Assembly: GCA_030765055.1 (NCBI GenBank)
Contig: JAUKNK010000332.1
Location: forward strand, 270,001-334,000
DNA: 64,000 nucleotides
From: Mantis religiosa
Taxonomy: Eukaryota; Arthropoda; Insecta; Mantodea; Mantidae
Reading direction: 5' to 3'
The translations under genes and the position numbers were made by a program. Position 1 is the first letter of the stretch; each line of letters starts with the position of its first letter. The notes beneath the pieces are model-generated. The model did no database searches. It was given only the letters and a program-made list of their open reading frames with translations, and had not been told where the DNA came from. Below are positions 1 to 14,162 of the stretch, piece by piece.

Positions 1-1309
1 AACAGTAACTATTTAACTATATTATACATCGCACGTGCGCGCACTCACACATACAACGATCGCTCTTTTAAACAAGTGTAGGTATTTGTCGTTTTCGTTG
101 TAAGTCAAAATGTATTTTATAAAGGCAACGAAAAACAAAAATTCCGGTTATCTAGGTTAGCTTTCAAGTCAAGTTTAATGAAAAGTGCTGAGATTAATTC
201 TTAAAGAGAAAGAGAGAGATAAACATGAATGCATTTCTCGGAAACTTGAACAAATAGCACCAGTAATTCAGTATATTTTTGAACACAGAGCTGTCAGAGG
301 GAGTGCACGCGCATGCGCACGTATACACACATACAGGAACGATTCCATTATTTCAGAAATACCTATGTGTTCTGCAGGAGTAAATTAATGCATTAAGCAA
401 TAGAAATGTTATTAAAAGCTTATAGACTTTTAATTAATCATGTAACTACCCTAATCGGAAACTGTAGAAGTACTGTCAATAAATTTTCAGTGATATACTT
501 ATTTGATTTTGTTATTCTATTTCCGATTCTATACCTAACAAAATCATCGAGCTCATATCCTGCATCCTTCAATAATAAAAATGTTAATGTAAAGAAACTT
601 ATACAGTTGTATTTCTTGTAGTTACTTTACCTACTGCACCCTATGTCAATGTCCTTATGAGTGCTTTAAAGGATGATAGCTTGGTGGATACATTTAGGAG
701 GGAGTGTACCTTAATACAAAGTTGTAATTGTAGGATAACTACACAATTACAGGTCAGCATTGTATTCCTATATTTACACCACGATTTAAAGTAGCATAAC
801 ACTGACACAATGTCGTTTATTTCTTTCATTTTCTTTAGGTCTAGATCGGAGTAACCAATTGCAACAGCTTAAAGAGCAATATTCAGATACCACACCTAAT
901 ATTGTCACAAGTGACTGTTTTAATTAACACAATAGTAGTTCATTTGAGTTCAGTAGTACGTGTGACGTCACTGCATCACCAGTTGGATAATAAGTTGGTG
1001 TAAGCCGATATCCTTCGGCCTGAACAGATGGATTTGTCCGCAGCCTCTTGAGGCAGTTAACCGGCTGCTCTGGATACCTATGTAATTTGATTTATTGCAA
1101 TAAATATTCTTATTAAGTGAATTGTAGTTTTAATTAGTATTACCATAACTTTTGTAGAAATGATCCAGATAGAAAACCCCAACCTCTTGAAAAGCAGGTA
1201 TTTCCTACTCTGGGCAGTTCCCCGTGTACAATCTGGCCATGTGTACTTTATCCATTAACATCCATGGTTGGGTGGTCACAATATTATTTCAAATTTTATA
1301 ACTGATAGA
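1..1309. other. Intergenic, no gene recognised
   Basis: AT-rich sequence with short chance ORFs only. I see no coding similarity, no RNA gene and no clear repeat boundary. A small GC-rich patch near 990-1075 has short self-complementary runs (around GCCGATATCCTTCGGCC) but no recognisable identity. It may belong to the 5' region of the hAT remnant that follows. Confidence 0.4.
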
Positions 1310-2852
1310 CAACTTCACGCCACTTATGCTGTTGCTTTGGAGATTGCTCTGTCACTGAGGTGTTTTAATGATGGAGATTTCGTTAAAAAATATGCGAGTA
1401 AAGTTGCCAACATAACATGATAAATTTAGTAGATAATATTGCACCATCTCTACGAGGATACATAAAATAGCTGAAATAACCGAAAAAAGACTACTAAACA
1501 AGGTCCATGAATTTATAGCCTTTTCTCTCGCGTTGGATGAAAGCACTGATAACGTTGACACAGCACAATTAGTAATTTACATTCGTGGAATTACTAACAA
1601 CCTCTCGTTACAAGAATATATGCTTGAAGTCATTACACTTAGGGAACACACAACAGGGGCAGAATCATTTCAAGCATTTAAAAAAATCTGTAGAATAAAG
1701 TAAACTGAATCTAAAGAATTTGTATCCATAGTAACAGATGGTGCTTGAAATATAACTGGTGAAAACAAAGGTCTAATTGGTAGAGAGAAACGTTATTTAA
1801 ATGGAATGGGAATAAACAATAACATAAAATATTTTAATTGTATAATACATCAGGAAGCATTATACGCAAAAATTCTAAATATGAAACATGTAATGGACAT
1901 AGTTATACAGACAATAAATAAAATAAAATCAAACTCCCTGAAACATCGAAAATTTCGTAAAATAGTGGAAGATGTAGGGCTTTCTTATGAAGACCTTTCA
2001 TACAACACTGAAGTCAGATGGTTAAGCAGAGGAGACATGCTCAACCGATTTTCCGAAATACGTGAAGTGATATCTGAATTCCTGAAGGGGCAGGTATGTT
2101 GATATTAGTGCTTAATTGCAATATATGTTTATGTTGTACTGAATATGTCTTAAAATTTCCATTTTCTTTCCTTGTTTAGGATAAAGACATCCATGAAGTG
2201 GGAGATGAATATCAGATAAGTAATTTGGTCTTCCTCACTGACATTTCTCAACATTTCAGTAATCTTAATCGTCGTCTTCAGGGAAGTCATAGTTCCTATG
2301 TATGACGTGGTTAGATCTTTCGTAAAGATGACAGATATATGGAAATCAAATCGCATGAAAAAAGATTTTTATCATTTCCCATGTCTAAAATCTCTTCCCA
2401 ATTTTTCTGTAACAAATCTGAATAAATACCTATACTGGTCTGTTAGAAAAAGTAAAGAGGGAATTTGAAGTAAGGCGATTCAGTGATTTTAAATCTGGGG
2501 AAAATGATGTTGCTTTGTTTGCTAATCCTCCTGCAATAGTTTTACATAAAGTTAAACCAGAATTACAGCAAGAAGTCGCTGATTTACAATGCGATACGTA
2601 TATTTAATTGTAGTGGATACATTCAAAAATCTGGAAGCAGATATATATCCATCTCTTAGATCGTTCGCTGCAGGTGTAGCATCTATGTTTGGTTCCACAT
2701 ATGTATGCCAACAATTTTTATCTAAAGTGAAACTTGTAAATTCGAAGCAACGATCGCGATTAACAGATGATAATTTATGTGCTATACTGAGAGTGGCTAC
2801 TTGTGATATATCATTAGATTTTCATGGTACATTGAAAATAGAAGTGAATTGA
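1310..2852 (+). pseudogene. Decayed hAT transposase (ZBED5/GTF2IRD2-like type)
   Basis: Reading across frames gives a degraded hAT transposase. A segment near 1520 reads FSLALDESTD, the start of the RNase-H-like catalytic core of the domesticated-type hAT family. It is followed by an INxL-type stretch and, at 1806-2100, a region ending in an RWLSRGDMLNRF-like motif typical of these proteins. The C-terminal dimerisation part lies at about 2630-2850. In-frame stops at about 1702 and 1748 and at least two frame changes near 2460 and 2600 make it non-functional. A possible intron lies at about 2094-2180 (GGGCAG|GTATGT to TTGTTTAG|GATAAA), since homology resumes right after it. The family assignment is from remembered motifs, not a search. 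Confidence 0.75.
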
Positions 2853-3879
2853 AATATATTGCTTAAATATTTAGGCCTACATGAGGTATCGTAGACCAAA
2901 ATAGCTGGATTCAAGTATGTGCACTATGTATATCAAGTATGTATTCCTTAAAGTACTCTGTAGCGAGCGAGTCCAGCACTGACTCTGAACGAAGTCGAAT
3001 GACTGCCCCTGTTCGACATTACGTCATGTGCATTGCGGGTTGCATCTTGAGACGTCATACTCCTCCCTCTTTGAGTACATATCTGCCGATGCCTGCGTTG
3101 AAATATCACATCTGCGTTTAATCGTGCACGTAACTTTTATACGTCAGTGTACTCAGCAGGGGGGATGTATTGGGCGGAGTTACGTGCCATCCGCCGGGGG
3201 GAACTCAAATAGAAAGGGAACAACAGTCCATCTCTTTTCCCAGCTCCGCGAGTATTGATTACGAGAGGAAGCTATGGAGCAAGGTTAGCTGACTGCTACA
3301 TCTCTATAACGGAGTCATCTATAGGCCCCGAATTTTTTGTTTTGCATCTTGTTTTGTGATGTTGTCAGAACATGTTGTGGTAGCTTTATTCTTATAGCTA
3401 ATTACGGGTAGAATCAAATTTCATAACTTCAAAATCTGAAATTTCTTGGAAATCCAATGGAATGTGGCTCCCCTACTCATATTTTATTTAACATTTGAAG
3501 TTATCACGTGGAACTAAACGGTTTACTTCTGTTGCAAGTCAGACTTGTTCTCTAAAGGAATGAGGGGTGAATCTATTATAGCTGCTACTTCTGAGGGCCG
3601 CATCACGCTTATAGTCTGATTTTTAAAATAAGATACATAACAGCTGTCAAGCAAGGAAAGTGGAGCGTAAGACAGGAAGGTCGTTGCTATGGAAACGTAA
3701 ACAAAGTTTGCCATGTTAGTTACACTGGTTAAACACCTATTCCTCAGGTCAGTTATCGCTAATAGTGTGCGGAAAACAACGTTTGCTTTAGTGTGTGTTG
3801 TTAGGCTACTTTGTTAAAATACGTCGTTATCGAATCAAGACTTAGTGGCAGTAGGATTAAAGGTAGACCGAGGATTCAT
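2853..3879. other. Non-coding stretch after the hAT remnant
   Basis: No gene found. 2960-3250 is relatively CpG- and GC-rich compared with its neighbours and might be the 3' terminal region of the hAT element. 3530-3880 could be the 5' non-coding part of the next transposon remnant. Neither boundary is visible. Confidence 0.35.
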
Positions 3880-5180
3880 GATCCAAGTCTAAGGTCAGCA
3901 TAAGATTGGGCTGTTACATTGAACAGCAAATCTAGAGAATTTGTCCGTTCTCTTAGGAAATTCTTTGAACAGGAACAAGAGAGTTTGCTTCTACGCAATG
4001 AACCGCTTTTCCTTTCAACCAAGTGAGAAAAAGGACTGTTTGTGCCCTTAAAATAAAAGAGGTGACTGTTTCTAGAATTTCTAAAGAGTACCAGCCACAA
4101 CACATTTATCAGGAATTGTAACTCATGGGAAACAAAGACCAAGTAGATGCCATAAGAAGGCACATCTATGACTATTACACATGAAAAGAGCATCTTAACA
4201 CACCTAAGCTTCTTTCTTCTTTTAAAAAAGCAGAGCTATTTGAAGAAAGCCTTAGCTCTTTGAACACAGTCCTCCATGATCTGGTATTCGAGTTCAAAAA
4301 TATATATAACAGAAAACTAATAGTCGAAAGACCAAATATTATAACCAGAGGCAAGTGTTTCTGTTTTTAACGATTTTTTCACGAATTTTTGCGAAATTTT
4401 CCTTTTTTCGAGAATAATACTTCTTTAGCTATAAATGAGAAAAATTCTATTATTCTTAGTTTGCATAGAAAATTTTATATTTGTTTCAAATTGCATAACT
4501 ACCACTTTAATTTAACATTCATGTCTTCATAGCATGAAGCTAGAAGTCATGAAAAAAAAATGTATACAAATTTAACCAAAGCAAGATAAAATTTAACACT
4601 TAACAAATTCAATACAATGACATCATCATACGCACTGAAATAACAGCTAAGCGCTGTAGCAATAAACTCACACCACAGCATCCGACTGCTCCGTGATACT
4701 GAGAACTGTAATGACTAACTGGAAATGCTATTTATTTCATTATAGCACCAAGGGGTTTGATTTTTAAGAGAAATAGTGAATTAGAACTTGCATGAAATAG
4801 TGTGGTTGGATGAAACCTGGGTAAACGCCGACCAAACTGTGTCAAAGGGCTGGACTGACGGCACACTTAAAAGTAACACGAAATAACCTATAGGAAACGG
4901 TGGCTTCTTTGTTATTCGTCATGCCGGTACGTCGTCTGGTGATGTTTATCACACCCTCCTGCTTTTAGGGCTGGACTGAAGGCACACTTAAAAGTAACAC
5001 GAAATAACCGATAGGAAACGGTGGTCGCTTTGCTATTCGTCACGCCGGTACTTCACGTGGTGTTGTTGATGACACCCTCCTGCTTTTTGGATCGGAAAAA
5101 ACTGGGGAGTATCATGAAGACATGAACCATGACCATGAACTCCTGAGGGTCAACATTCTAGCACATCGGCGGCTCTGATA
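3880..5180 (+). pseudogene. Decayed IS630/Tc1-type DDE transposase
   Basis: Fragments in shifting frames read as the N-terminal HTH part (about 3910-4200, then 4200-4320) and the first half of the DDE catalytic domain (about 4790-5160, with a VWLDETW-like strand near 4800). The same family recurs at 45565-46648, and the two share runs such as the CCTCCATGATCTGG stretch near 4270 and 45570. Frameshifts and stops are frequent. A segment inside it, from the GGGCTGGACTGA at 4847, is tandemly duplicated at 4968 with period 121, so the catalytic domain is also broken by a duplication. Confidence 0.65.
4847..5088 (+). repeat. Divergent 121-bp tandem duplication in the transposase remnant
   Basis: GGGCTGGACTGA starts at 4847 and again at 4968. 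The two units can be followed to ACACCCTCCTGCTTTT in both copies with scattered substitutions. The divergence shows the duplication is old. Confidence 0.7.
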
Positions 5181-6055
5181 CAATCATCTCAATTGATAGA
5201 GTCGTTAATAAGTTATTTAAAAAATACTCACACCTGTGAAGACGCTACAACACCGTGGATATGTATTGAGTACAACTTATTTTTGTTCTTAAAGTGGGCT
5301 AATTAAGATTTAATCTGCATGTTTTTGTTGAGGTGAGATAATCTCGAACGATTGTTTATATGTTTCGGGCATGAAGAGGTTACAGAGCTACTGTTTGAGG
5401 TGACTATAATTCGGTCATGCCGAAAGTAAAAACAGGAATTCCCGCAAAATAAAAACCAAATAGGTGTGATAAAAGCGGTTGCAAATAGATAATCTAGGTC
5501 CTGTGACAGGTGAAGAAGGAACATCTGTCTGGGCTAAAATGAAAAATATGTTGAACAAAAACAGATCCACAGCATGTGTCACTTTAAACGTAGTCTAGTA
5601 TCTAATGTTGATGTTGAAAGAAACTTCTCTATGTGCAAGTATATATTAGTTCGCAATAGGCAGTCCTTGATACTTTAAAAATTACCAAACGGTTCGTAGC
5701 ATAGTTGTAAATAAGTATTCAACAATGAAGTATATTTAAATGTGTAACGAGATCAACAAATAAAGGTTATTTCAAGTCATTCTTTGTATTTTAAGTCATT
5801 TTAATAAACTTTTAGATCATAAATTCATCATGTTAAGCTTATTTTTAAATATACTTTATTAATCTGGAGTAATACTTCTTAAGAATACCTTGCGCAGGAA
5901 TCAGATTTCTATGTTGATAGCAGTTCATGTTCAATGAGAAGAAGAATTTCAGACATTTTTGGTTCTATTCTTGTGCTGGCTATCATTAAAGTAGATTTAA
6001 ATGTTCTTCGGAAATAGTTGGCTTATATTTTACATTTTACAGCCTCTACTATGTA
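5181..6055. other. Intergenic, no gene recognised
   Basis: AT-rich non-coding sequence. I see no motif, repeat family or protein similarity that I can support. Confidence 0.35.
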
Positions 6056-6880
6056 GTAGTGGTGGTGGTAGTAGTAGTGAATTATGCGGAAGGATTTGGC
6101 ACTAGGATCAGACTAGATCTATTGTATGTACCTATACCCCAAGTGTGGCGTCCCAGGGAGGGAGGATGAGGTGAGAAGAGACAGGGGGCGGCCTAACCCA
6201 AGGAGTCACTACAGTACAAGGTCAAGGTCTCTACACTTTACCAGATAGAAGTTTCGGCGTTGGGCTGAGAACAATCGTCATCCCGCATGCCGTGTTGCTG
6301 AATCGATAGCTCAGGCAGTTTCTTTGTGGCCGGCATTCGGGAGGCTCGGGTTCGATTTCCGTGGCCGATCTACCTGACCCATGGTTTTTTTGGGGGGGAG
6401 GTTTCCCGGGTCGCCAGGCGAATGCTGGGTAGGTTAAATAACTCCCCCGAATTTCATGTCCCTCCATTTCATCTCCATTATCATTTCACACCATCTCCCA
6501 TCTAGTGGTCTCTTTCAGAGTAGCAATGTCGGCGGGTGTCTCGGATATGCATGGCAGGATGATATGCTCTGAATGTGCCCCGGTAGGTCGGTTGCCGGTC
6601 TCCAAACCTGCCCCTGGGACCGCTTCAGAACCACAGTTGGGGCCAATGTCCTTTATTCTGGCCTACCGGGGGAGGTTTCCATCTATGTAAAAATGTAGGA
6701 ACCCTGGCCTATGCACTATCGTTACCCGTTGGGACAGACGCCCTGTCTCCTCTCGCCTCATCCTTCCTCTCGGGCATGCCCCACTTGGGGACATAGGTAC
6801 AGTAGATGAAGACTGTTCGCAGTGCCGAATTACTGCACAGTAATCCTAATTCTAATCCTACTATAGATAAGCTACCCCCT
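6056..6880 (+). repeat. Inverted-terminal composite repeat with a tRNA-like SINE head inside
   Basis: The outer parts are inverted copies of each other. The segment at about 6125-6195 (CCCAAGTG, then GGAGGATGAGG, then AGAGACAGGG) reappears as its reverse complement at about 6735-6805. Between them, at about 6300-6375, is a tRNA-like head with an A-box-like TAGCTCAGGCAG and a B-box-like GGTTCGATTTCC. A plausible reading is a SINE inserted in, or forming part of, a non-autonomous fold-back element. No coding capacity is visible. Confidence 0.5.
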
Positions 6881-7539
6881 TGCTGCAGTAAGTTTCCGCT
6901 CACAAAATTATATTGCATAACTTTTCTGTACTTGCTCTTGCTCTTACCAGTTTCCGTTTATCCTGAGGAGATCAATTGAAGAAGATTCTCTGAGTAAAAC
7001 ATAGCAGGATCAGCTGCTCGTTCCTTCAGTTATTTGCAATAAAGAGCGAAAAAAAAAAAGACAAAAGTTCTTCAACACTTTCCATAATGCCATATCTGTA
7101 GACCTCTCTTTTTGTCAGTGATTTGCATTCACTAAGGAACAAACAGAGGAAAAATATTGGGAGAGAAGAATAAGAAAACAAGGTTCAAAAAGAAAAAACA
7201 GAGGAGCTTGGAGACGCTGTAATCACTTGCTAAGAACAGCGTAAAAAAAAAGACGCAGCTGCACTTCATTATATTTAGGTGTTTATTATTGTAAGTTTTT
7301 CAACATTTTCATTATTATTTGTAGTTTACTACAAATAGCATATTCCTCTATTTCTGTGATAAAATGCGCAGCGGCGTTACCATTTGTGGGTCACATTCGT
7401 CAAATTATATTTAAGAAGTTGAAAACAATGGAATTTGTCATTGAAGAATTCTGGTATCATAAATGTAGAACACTTATTAACGTAGTGTGCATGGAAAAGA
7501 AAGGGCATTCCACATTGGTTGCATTTCTCAAAACACACG
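6881..7539. other. Intergenic, no gene recognised
   Basis: A-rich, low-complexity non-coding DNA with no supportable feature. Confidence 0.3.
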
Positions 7540-7745
7540 CCTCTGTAGCGAGGTGGGAGCGAGTCTACCTCACATGCATAAGGTCCCGAGTTCGAATCTC
7601 GGTCAGGGTGGGTCTGGATGAGGGTTCTTTCCACTGTTTTACCTTATCCTGAAAGATGAATGTCTGGTAACTCTATGCTCTATGTCCCCTCTACTCATTT
7701 GAACATCATTTCATGACTTAACGCTGGAGGACATAGAGTAAAACA
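7540..7745 (+). repeat. SINE family A copy (divergent)
   Basis: The tRNA-like head carries a B box (GAGTTCGAATCTC) near 7590 and the following GGTCAGGGTGGGTC. It continues with the family body, ending near TTAACGCTGGAGGACATA. This copy is more diverged than the others and its A box is degraded. Confidence 0.7.
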
Positions 7746-7926
7746 AACGTCCTTGTTAGTATAACAATAAAACAATGAGCTTAAGTACCTCAAAAGACAC
7801 ACACATACATCTCTATATCATTTAGATAAAATTGTTAGTAAGTTTATAATCAACCATGGATTATAAGGGAAAACATAAGATAGCTCACAAATTACTGTAC
7901 ATAATCCGTAAAACCTTCCGAAGCAG

Positions 7927-8260
<334 letters not shown>

Positions 8261-8830
8261 CTTCCGAAGTAACGTATGTTGTATTACATTGTAATGCTCA
8301 CTAAAAATGCTTCCTTTTTTATTCGAGACTTCAAAACATGCATTTACAGAGTAATTCAGCATACTATCTTTGTTCGATGTAAAATACTCTACCCATTTAC
8401 TGCGAGTATGCAGCAGAAAAAGTAGGGAAGTTATTCAGAATGATTTGAGAGGCCATACTGTCTTAAGTATAATGAAAATTGTTCCACGTAAAGGCTACTT
8501 ATTGGTCCCCACAAGTTTTAATCATGCTAGTGAGAAACATTTGCGCACGCACTGTTTACTAAAACTGTCGTTCTCATTCATTTTAATTTTATGTTAAAAT
8601 TCTTATATTTTATTCTCAGTGGAATGCTCTACTTACTCTACATGTTACGCAAGATGCTGGAGAAAGTACAATAGAAGGACTTAACATACAAATCTTCCTT
8701 CCATAATGCACCTAAGAATTGCGCCTTTCGTGTTTTTATGTCCTCGATACTTTTTTGTTATTGTTTTGTGGAATGTGTGTGACATCAAGGTCCAATCTTT
8801 TTCCAGAGAGAAGCTGCTTCACTTTTTGTA

Positions 8831-9701
8831 CAGTCCGGTGCACGGGAATTTTCCAATGCTCTTGGTATCTTTTGGGGTGCACTTTATATAATGTTGGCAT
8901 AACCGTTTCACCATTCGTGTTTTACACCAGTCCTGGCTGAACCAATCTCTTATTGGTTTATATCAAAATCCAAATCCAATAACACGAGCAGTGACCGATG
9001 AACAAATCGCGTAGCTGAGGTGCGTAGTGCAAATGGAGAAGTAATGAGGGATTTAACCTAAGTGGAACGATTGCCAACACCACCTTCTTGCTGTGTCCGT
9101 CGCTCTTTGGTTTGATGTCATAACTCGGGAACCGGGAGGACATAGGGGGGGGGGGGGTTTATAAGGAATAGGATTTCGTGGATTAATTGCTAGAATATTA
9201 TCGTCTTTGTGTTTTCCCCTTATTTTGTCTACGTGACGAGATTATGTTTAGTATGCTCGGTATATTTTGTGTAGATAGAACTTAAGTTACAGCTTTAAAT
9301 TATTTTGTAATGAAATGAGATGATTCGAAATAAATATGCACAATGTGGAGTTCAAGTTGATGCACATAATAAAACAGATAAATCTGTCCCTTCTCTCATT
9401 CCATTCCCAAGAAAACTGCACAAACCTGAGAAGGTTCATTATTCGAAGAGGATGGGCAATCTGCTCCTGTCCTCAAAAACGCTGATAAAATAATCAAAGT
9501 CCGATGAGACGCATTCTGAATTATATGTTTCAATGTAGCTTAAACTGTCTAGGCTTCTGGTTCACTTCCGCCATCGCGAAACAAAGGGCAGGTGCATGCC
9601 TTCCTATCGCTGACAGGGGTTTGAAGTGGGGGCGTGGTGCCATTCACTTACCAACCTAAACAGCTGTTCCATATATCGGAAAGTTTCCGTGCACCGGACT
9701 G
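8831..9701. mobile_element. Non-autonomous TA-flanked inverted-repeat element (mariner/Tc1-like MITE)
   Basis: CAGTCCGGTGCACGG at 8831 is matched in inverse orientation by CCGTGCACCGGACTG ending at 9701. Both ends abut TA (8829-8830 and 9702-9703), as expected for Tc1/mariner-superfamily insertion. The 871 bp between them hold no credible transposase. The superfamily is inferred from the TA duplication only. Confidence 0.65.
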
Positions 9702-9843
9702 TACATAACATGTGCATAATTGTGTTCTTTCTAAAATTAAAGCATATTCCTTGGGTATGAAAGAACATGCATTTCTTCTTCACTTGAACTACGAAAGAAC
9801 TTCACTATTTCAAAAAATTGTGCTAAATTCCTTTTAGTCTTTA

Positions 9844-10287
<444 letters not shown>

Positions 10288-10315
10288 CATAATGATAATG
10301 ATAATGATAATGATA

Positions 10316-10401
<86 letters not shown>
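10288..10401. repeat. (ATGATA)n to (GAT)n microsatellite
   Basis: The (TAA)n tract changes through alternating AATGAT units into about 27 GAT units. This looks like stepwise point mutation followed by expansion of the mutant unit. Confidence 0.95.
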
Positions 10402-10599
10402 AACAATAATATTAATAAGCTTATTAGGCACTATTCCCATTTCAGTATCGCTAGTTTATAATAAGAAAATATGTTGGCAACGTTTCTCTGTATTCGTGTA
10501 TTTCAAAGCTCCGCAGTTGGCAACAACTTGTTTCCGTGTCATTCCATACCAACATACTGTACATACGCCATGAAAATGAATGTGTAGGTACTCTTTTGG

Positions 10600-10730
10600 A
10601 TTGTCGTTGGGCGGGATGTATTCTCTTAGCCCCTCCTCATTCCCCCCCCCCCCCACATTGCAGCAGGCATAAAAAGGAGGGGGACCTAGATAGCCCACCT
10701 CTCTGATGGAATGAGATGTTCCCAGATGAA
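10600..10730 (+). repeat. Interspersed repeat R, copy 1 (GC-rich head)
   Basis: GGGCGGGATGTATT, a C-run with ACATT, and an AGGAGGGGG block with CCCACCTCTCTGAT form a module shared with 14625-14715 and, inverted, with 42550-42660. The sequence after it (to about 11030) contains degenerate GACGTGATAGATC-like units. Its class is unknown. Confidence 0.5.
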
Positions 10731-11033
10731 ACCGTCGGCTGCAAATGGCGCCAACTCCAACAAAGTGACATGTTAGTTACCAGTAAAATGACAGTGCAAG
10801 AGCATTTTGACATATCTTTAATTTGTCCCTTTGTTCCACCGCTGTCTGGATGAAGAGGATATAACAATAAATTGCAAAAACTACAAACCAAAAGTATTAT
10901 TCTTTTGGAATGTGACTATGTTATGTTTGGGACGTGATAGATCCTGGTTGCAATGGATATGGAACGTAGTCGATGCAGAAGTGACTAGATATTAAAACTC
11001 AACGTGACGTGCCAGACACGAAAGGTGACATAC

Positions 11034-12322
11034 AGTTTGATTCAGATGAGGTGGCAGTCTGATGCGCAGTGAAGGAGGAGGGAGTAGTGTGGTGGAGGAA
11101 ATTCTTATCTCATGTAAGCTGAGATCTGTTTGCACCAATACCTTGAGGGTGGATTCATGCATTATGTTCTATTGCAGTCCACGATGTATTTTAGACATAT
11201 TAAGTTGTCGCTTCATCTCTTACTGGGTTCTGTTTCAAACTGGGGCTCATCCTCCCCACTTGAAGAATCATCGCCGTCTTCTCCCAAGTGAATTACTATT
11301 TCCTGCCCTGCATCCAATAATCCTTCTTTCTGCATACCTATATTCTTCTTCAATTTTCGTCACGTGCCAGCATCATTCTTGCCAATCCTATGCTGAAGGC
11401 TGGCAAATTTGTCATCGGCTAGCTGAATTATGCCCTCTGTTCTGAACGTTGGTAACATTTCCGTCAGCCCAAATAAGTTCATGACGATCCGTTCAGAAAC
11501 ATAAGGAGGTAGACGTAAAATATTATGATTGTATTTGTAGAGAAGACTATCTATTTTGTAGGTGGTACGTATGGCTTTTAAAGAAATAATTAAACAGTAA
11601 ATATTAGAACTGAGTACAATAGAGAACTTAATGGCATGGAACTGTTCTGTTGGATGGTTTTGCCTAAGACAGTGTATCATTACTTCTCTTCTGGATATTT
11701 TAACTTGGCATACACCTTCTTAAAGCAGAACTTTATACAATTCATTGGCCGTTCGGCGAACTATTGTCTCTTTGAAACTATCTAAGGCGATTTTCTGGGA
11801 CTTTTTCTGTGAGCGAGGAAAAAGTAGAACCGTAATGCACATCCCTGGTCTCCTTAATTATTCATCTTACGCTTCTTTCCGACAAACATGTAGCCTCAGT
11901 TACGCTTTTCCCAAGGTTTTTAATATAGACGTTCCACTCTGTGCATACTTTGCCATGGAATTATACACATTGCTTACCACTTCACGAATCTGTGATGTAG
12001 CACCTTTCCTTTCAGTTTGTTCACCATTAATGACATTTTCAGATATTTGTGAATAAAATACAAAAATAAACAAGGAATTGATTGTTTTACAAGTGCAGAT
12101 CAAACATTCCCACACGCCATTAATAACACTACCATTATAAAATGTTCATCCACTTATGAAAGGATACAATGGAAAGAGCCTAAAGAATTTAAATGTTTAT
12201 GTTATCAACCTCTTGATAGGTTACCATGTGCATAAGCAATCAGAACTGGCATTTCCTCCCCTAACAACAGAAGATGAACCCGTCCAATATTTGGAGAGCT
12301 TCCACCTCATCTGAATCAAACT
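11034..12322. mobile_element. Element with perfect 21-bp terminal inverted repeats
   Basis: The 21 bases at 11034-11054 (containing GATTCAGATGAGGTGG) are exactly reverse-complemented at 12302-12322. No target-site duplication could be matched, and the ORFs inside (105-127 aa) resemble no protein I know. It is probably a non-autonomous DNA transposon of about 1.29 kb; the superfamily is undetermined. Confidence 0.5.
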
Positions 12323-12572
12323 ATAACATTTACAAAAGAAGCATACAGCAGGAGCAGATGTCAACGAACTGTGATTTTTCTATTTTTCTAAGCTAATATT
12401 TGTGAATAAGTTGATCATTCAAAAGTCAATGTTAACTTATCTATCTTGCATTCCAAAAGGAACCTAACTATGCGATAGAAGGTTAAAGAGCTCACTGAAA
12501 TGTTCAGAACAATATGGAAAATGTACATTTTTCTTCCGTAATCACGCGTAGGTATGTGTGTATTTTTTGTTT

Positions 12573-12804
12573 AATTTACGTCCTCCAACGTTAAGTCATA
12601 TCGGAAGATGAATGGAATGGGTGAAATGATGCTTAAACGAGCCCAGGGTCCATAGAGCTTAGAGTTACCCGACATTTGTCTTTCAGAATAACGGAAAACC
12701 CCAGACAAAACCTTATCCAGGTAATTCACTCTGAACGAGATTCGAACTTGGGACTTCTTGAACGTGAGGCAGACATGCTACCATCTACGTTACAGAGGCG
12801 GGCG
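12573..12804 (-). repeat. SINE family A copy, minus strand
   Basis: Reverse complement of the family body (TTTACGTCCTCCAACG at its 3' end) running to the tRNA-like head, with the B box near 12730 and the A box near 12785. It is moderately diverged. Confidence 0.8.
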
Positions 12805-13639
12805 TATGTGTGTATAATATGTATGTGTGAAGAGAGGGGGGGGGGAGAGACGATGATAATTAAGTAATCTTCTCACACATCGAAGGCGATGAATCATGTA
12901 TGTATACATAAATAGGAACATTTTACAGAAGTTCTCAATATTTGTACTGTGAAAGCAGTAATGCTTTTGTATGGGCGGGTTAACCTTAGCACATGACACA
13001 GTTCCTTGCTGTATACACCATACATTTGGGGAAACTCCTGTGTGGGTCTGTTGACATCAGATCCAGCCGCTCTATCTAAACTCATTCCTCCAGGGGTTTA
13101 ATGGGCTCAAAATCAACCTTGTCTGCTACGCTGAAATCATCCTCCGTTTATAATCCAAATAGTGTTCTTTGTCCACACTCCTCTCTGAGTTACATCAGCA
13201 TCACTGCAGCTGTCAACACCGCTGTTACTCTAGAGTTATGGCAAGGAAACCTCAAGTAAACACATTATTGTAAACATTTACTTAATAATTTCAAAATATT
13301 TACTCTTCATATATGTGCCTGTTTAATTTATGCTAAAGGAGGAACAGATAACTGTATGCTAAATTCAACTACTGACACTAAGTCTTTAGATTTATGAGAA
13401 TTAAATACTGTAGAGTTAATAAAGCAATTAACAGTATGAAACAGTTTAATCTTTTGCCAGAAATATGCTAGAAATAATGCTAGAAGTGTGGCAGCAATTA
13501 TTTTTAAAAATGATCTTTATAATTTCTTAATTATTAGGTGAGGCCAATTATAAATATTATAGGTAAAATAATCAAAGATGATTTAAAAGATTTGAACTGT
13601 TAGAATTTGTATGAATCTTTTTAACGAGCCTGTTATAAA
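12805..13639. other. Intergenic, no gene recognised
   Basis: Low-complexity AT-rich DNA. No coding or repeat feature can be supported. Confidence 0.3.
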
Positions 13640-14162
13640 GGGTGCGGCATGTAAAATCGGCCCGTAAAGTCCAACGTATAAAATGAATAATTAAATGTAA
13701 TGAATATTACTATTCACCTTCAAAGTAGGTGCTGACAATGTAAATCAGGCGTGCAGGCAGATGCTCCTGGGAGCATTTTGAACCGATCCTGTACGCCGCC
13801 ATTTTGCAATAATCAATTTCTGTATGGTGCTTTTTGCTGGCACAGAACATCCTAGAAATTTCTGGTCAAACAAATTCTCTGTTTTTATACAAGATTTAGT
13901 GAGAATGAACGCTTCAACCATGGCAATACATTCGGGATATTGAACACGTCACATATACTACTTAACACGATGCCTTTTTGTCAACTGGTTTCAAGTTTCA
14001 CTGGCTGCGCCTGTGTGTCACGTGTCAACTTCCTGCACGACATGCCATTTGTTGGTAGGAAGGTAAATTGCAAAAAACCAATATACGAAAGTAATCATGT
14101 AACAATTGTAAATAACGCAATACATAATAATATTACGACAGGCCAGTTTAGGTGCCGCACCC
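13640..14162. mobile_element. MITE-like element with GGGTGCGGCA inverted ends
   Basis: GGGTGCGGCA at 13640 faces TGCCGCACCC at 14153-14162. The similarity continues imperfectly inward for about 25 bp (both sides reach a GGCC). The length is 523 bp, with no transposase. No target duplication is evident. Confidence 0.45.
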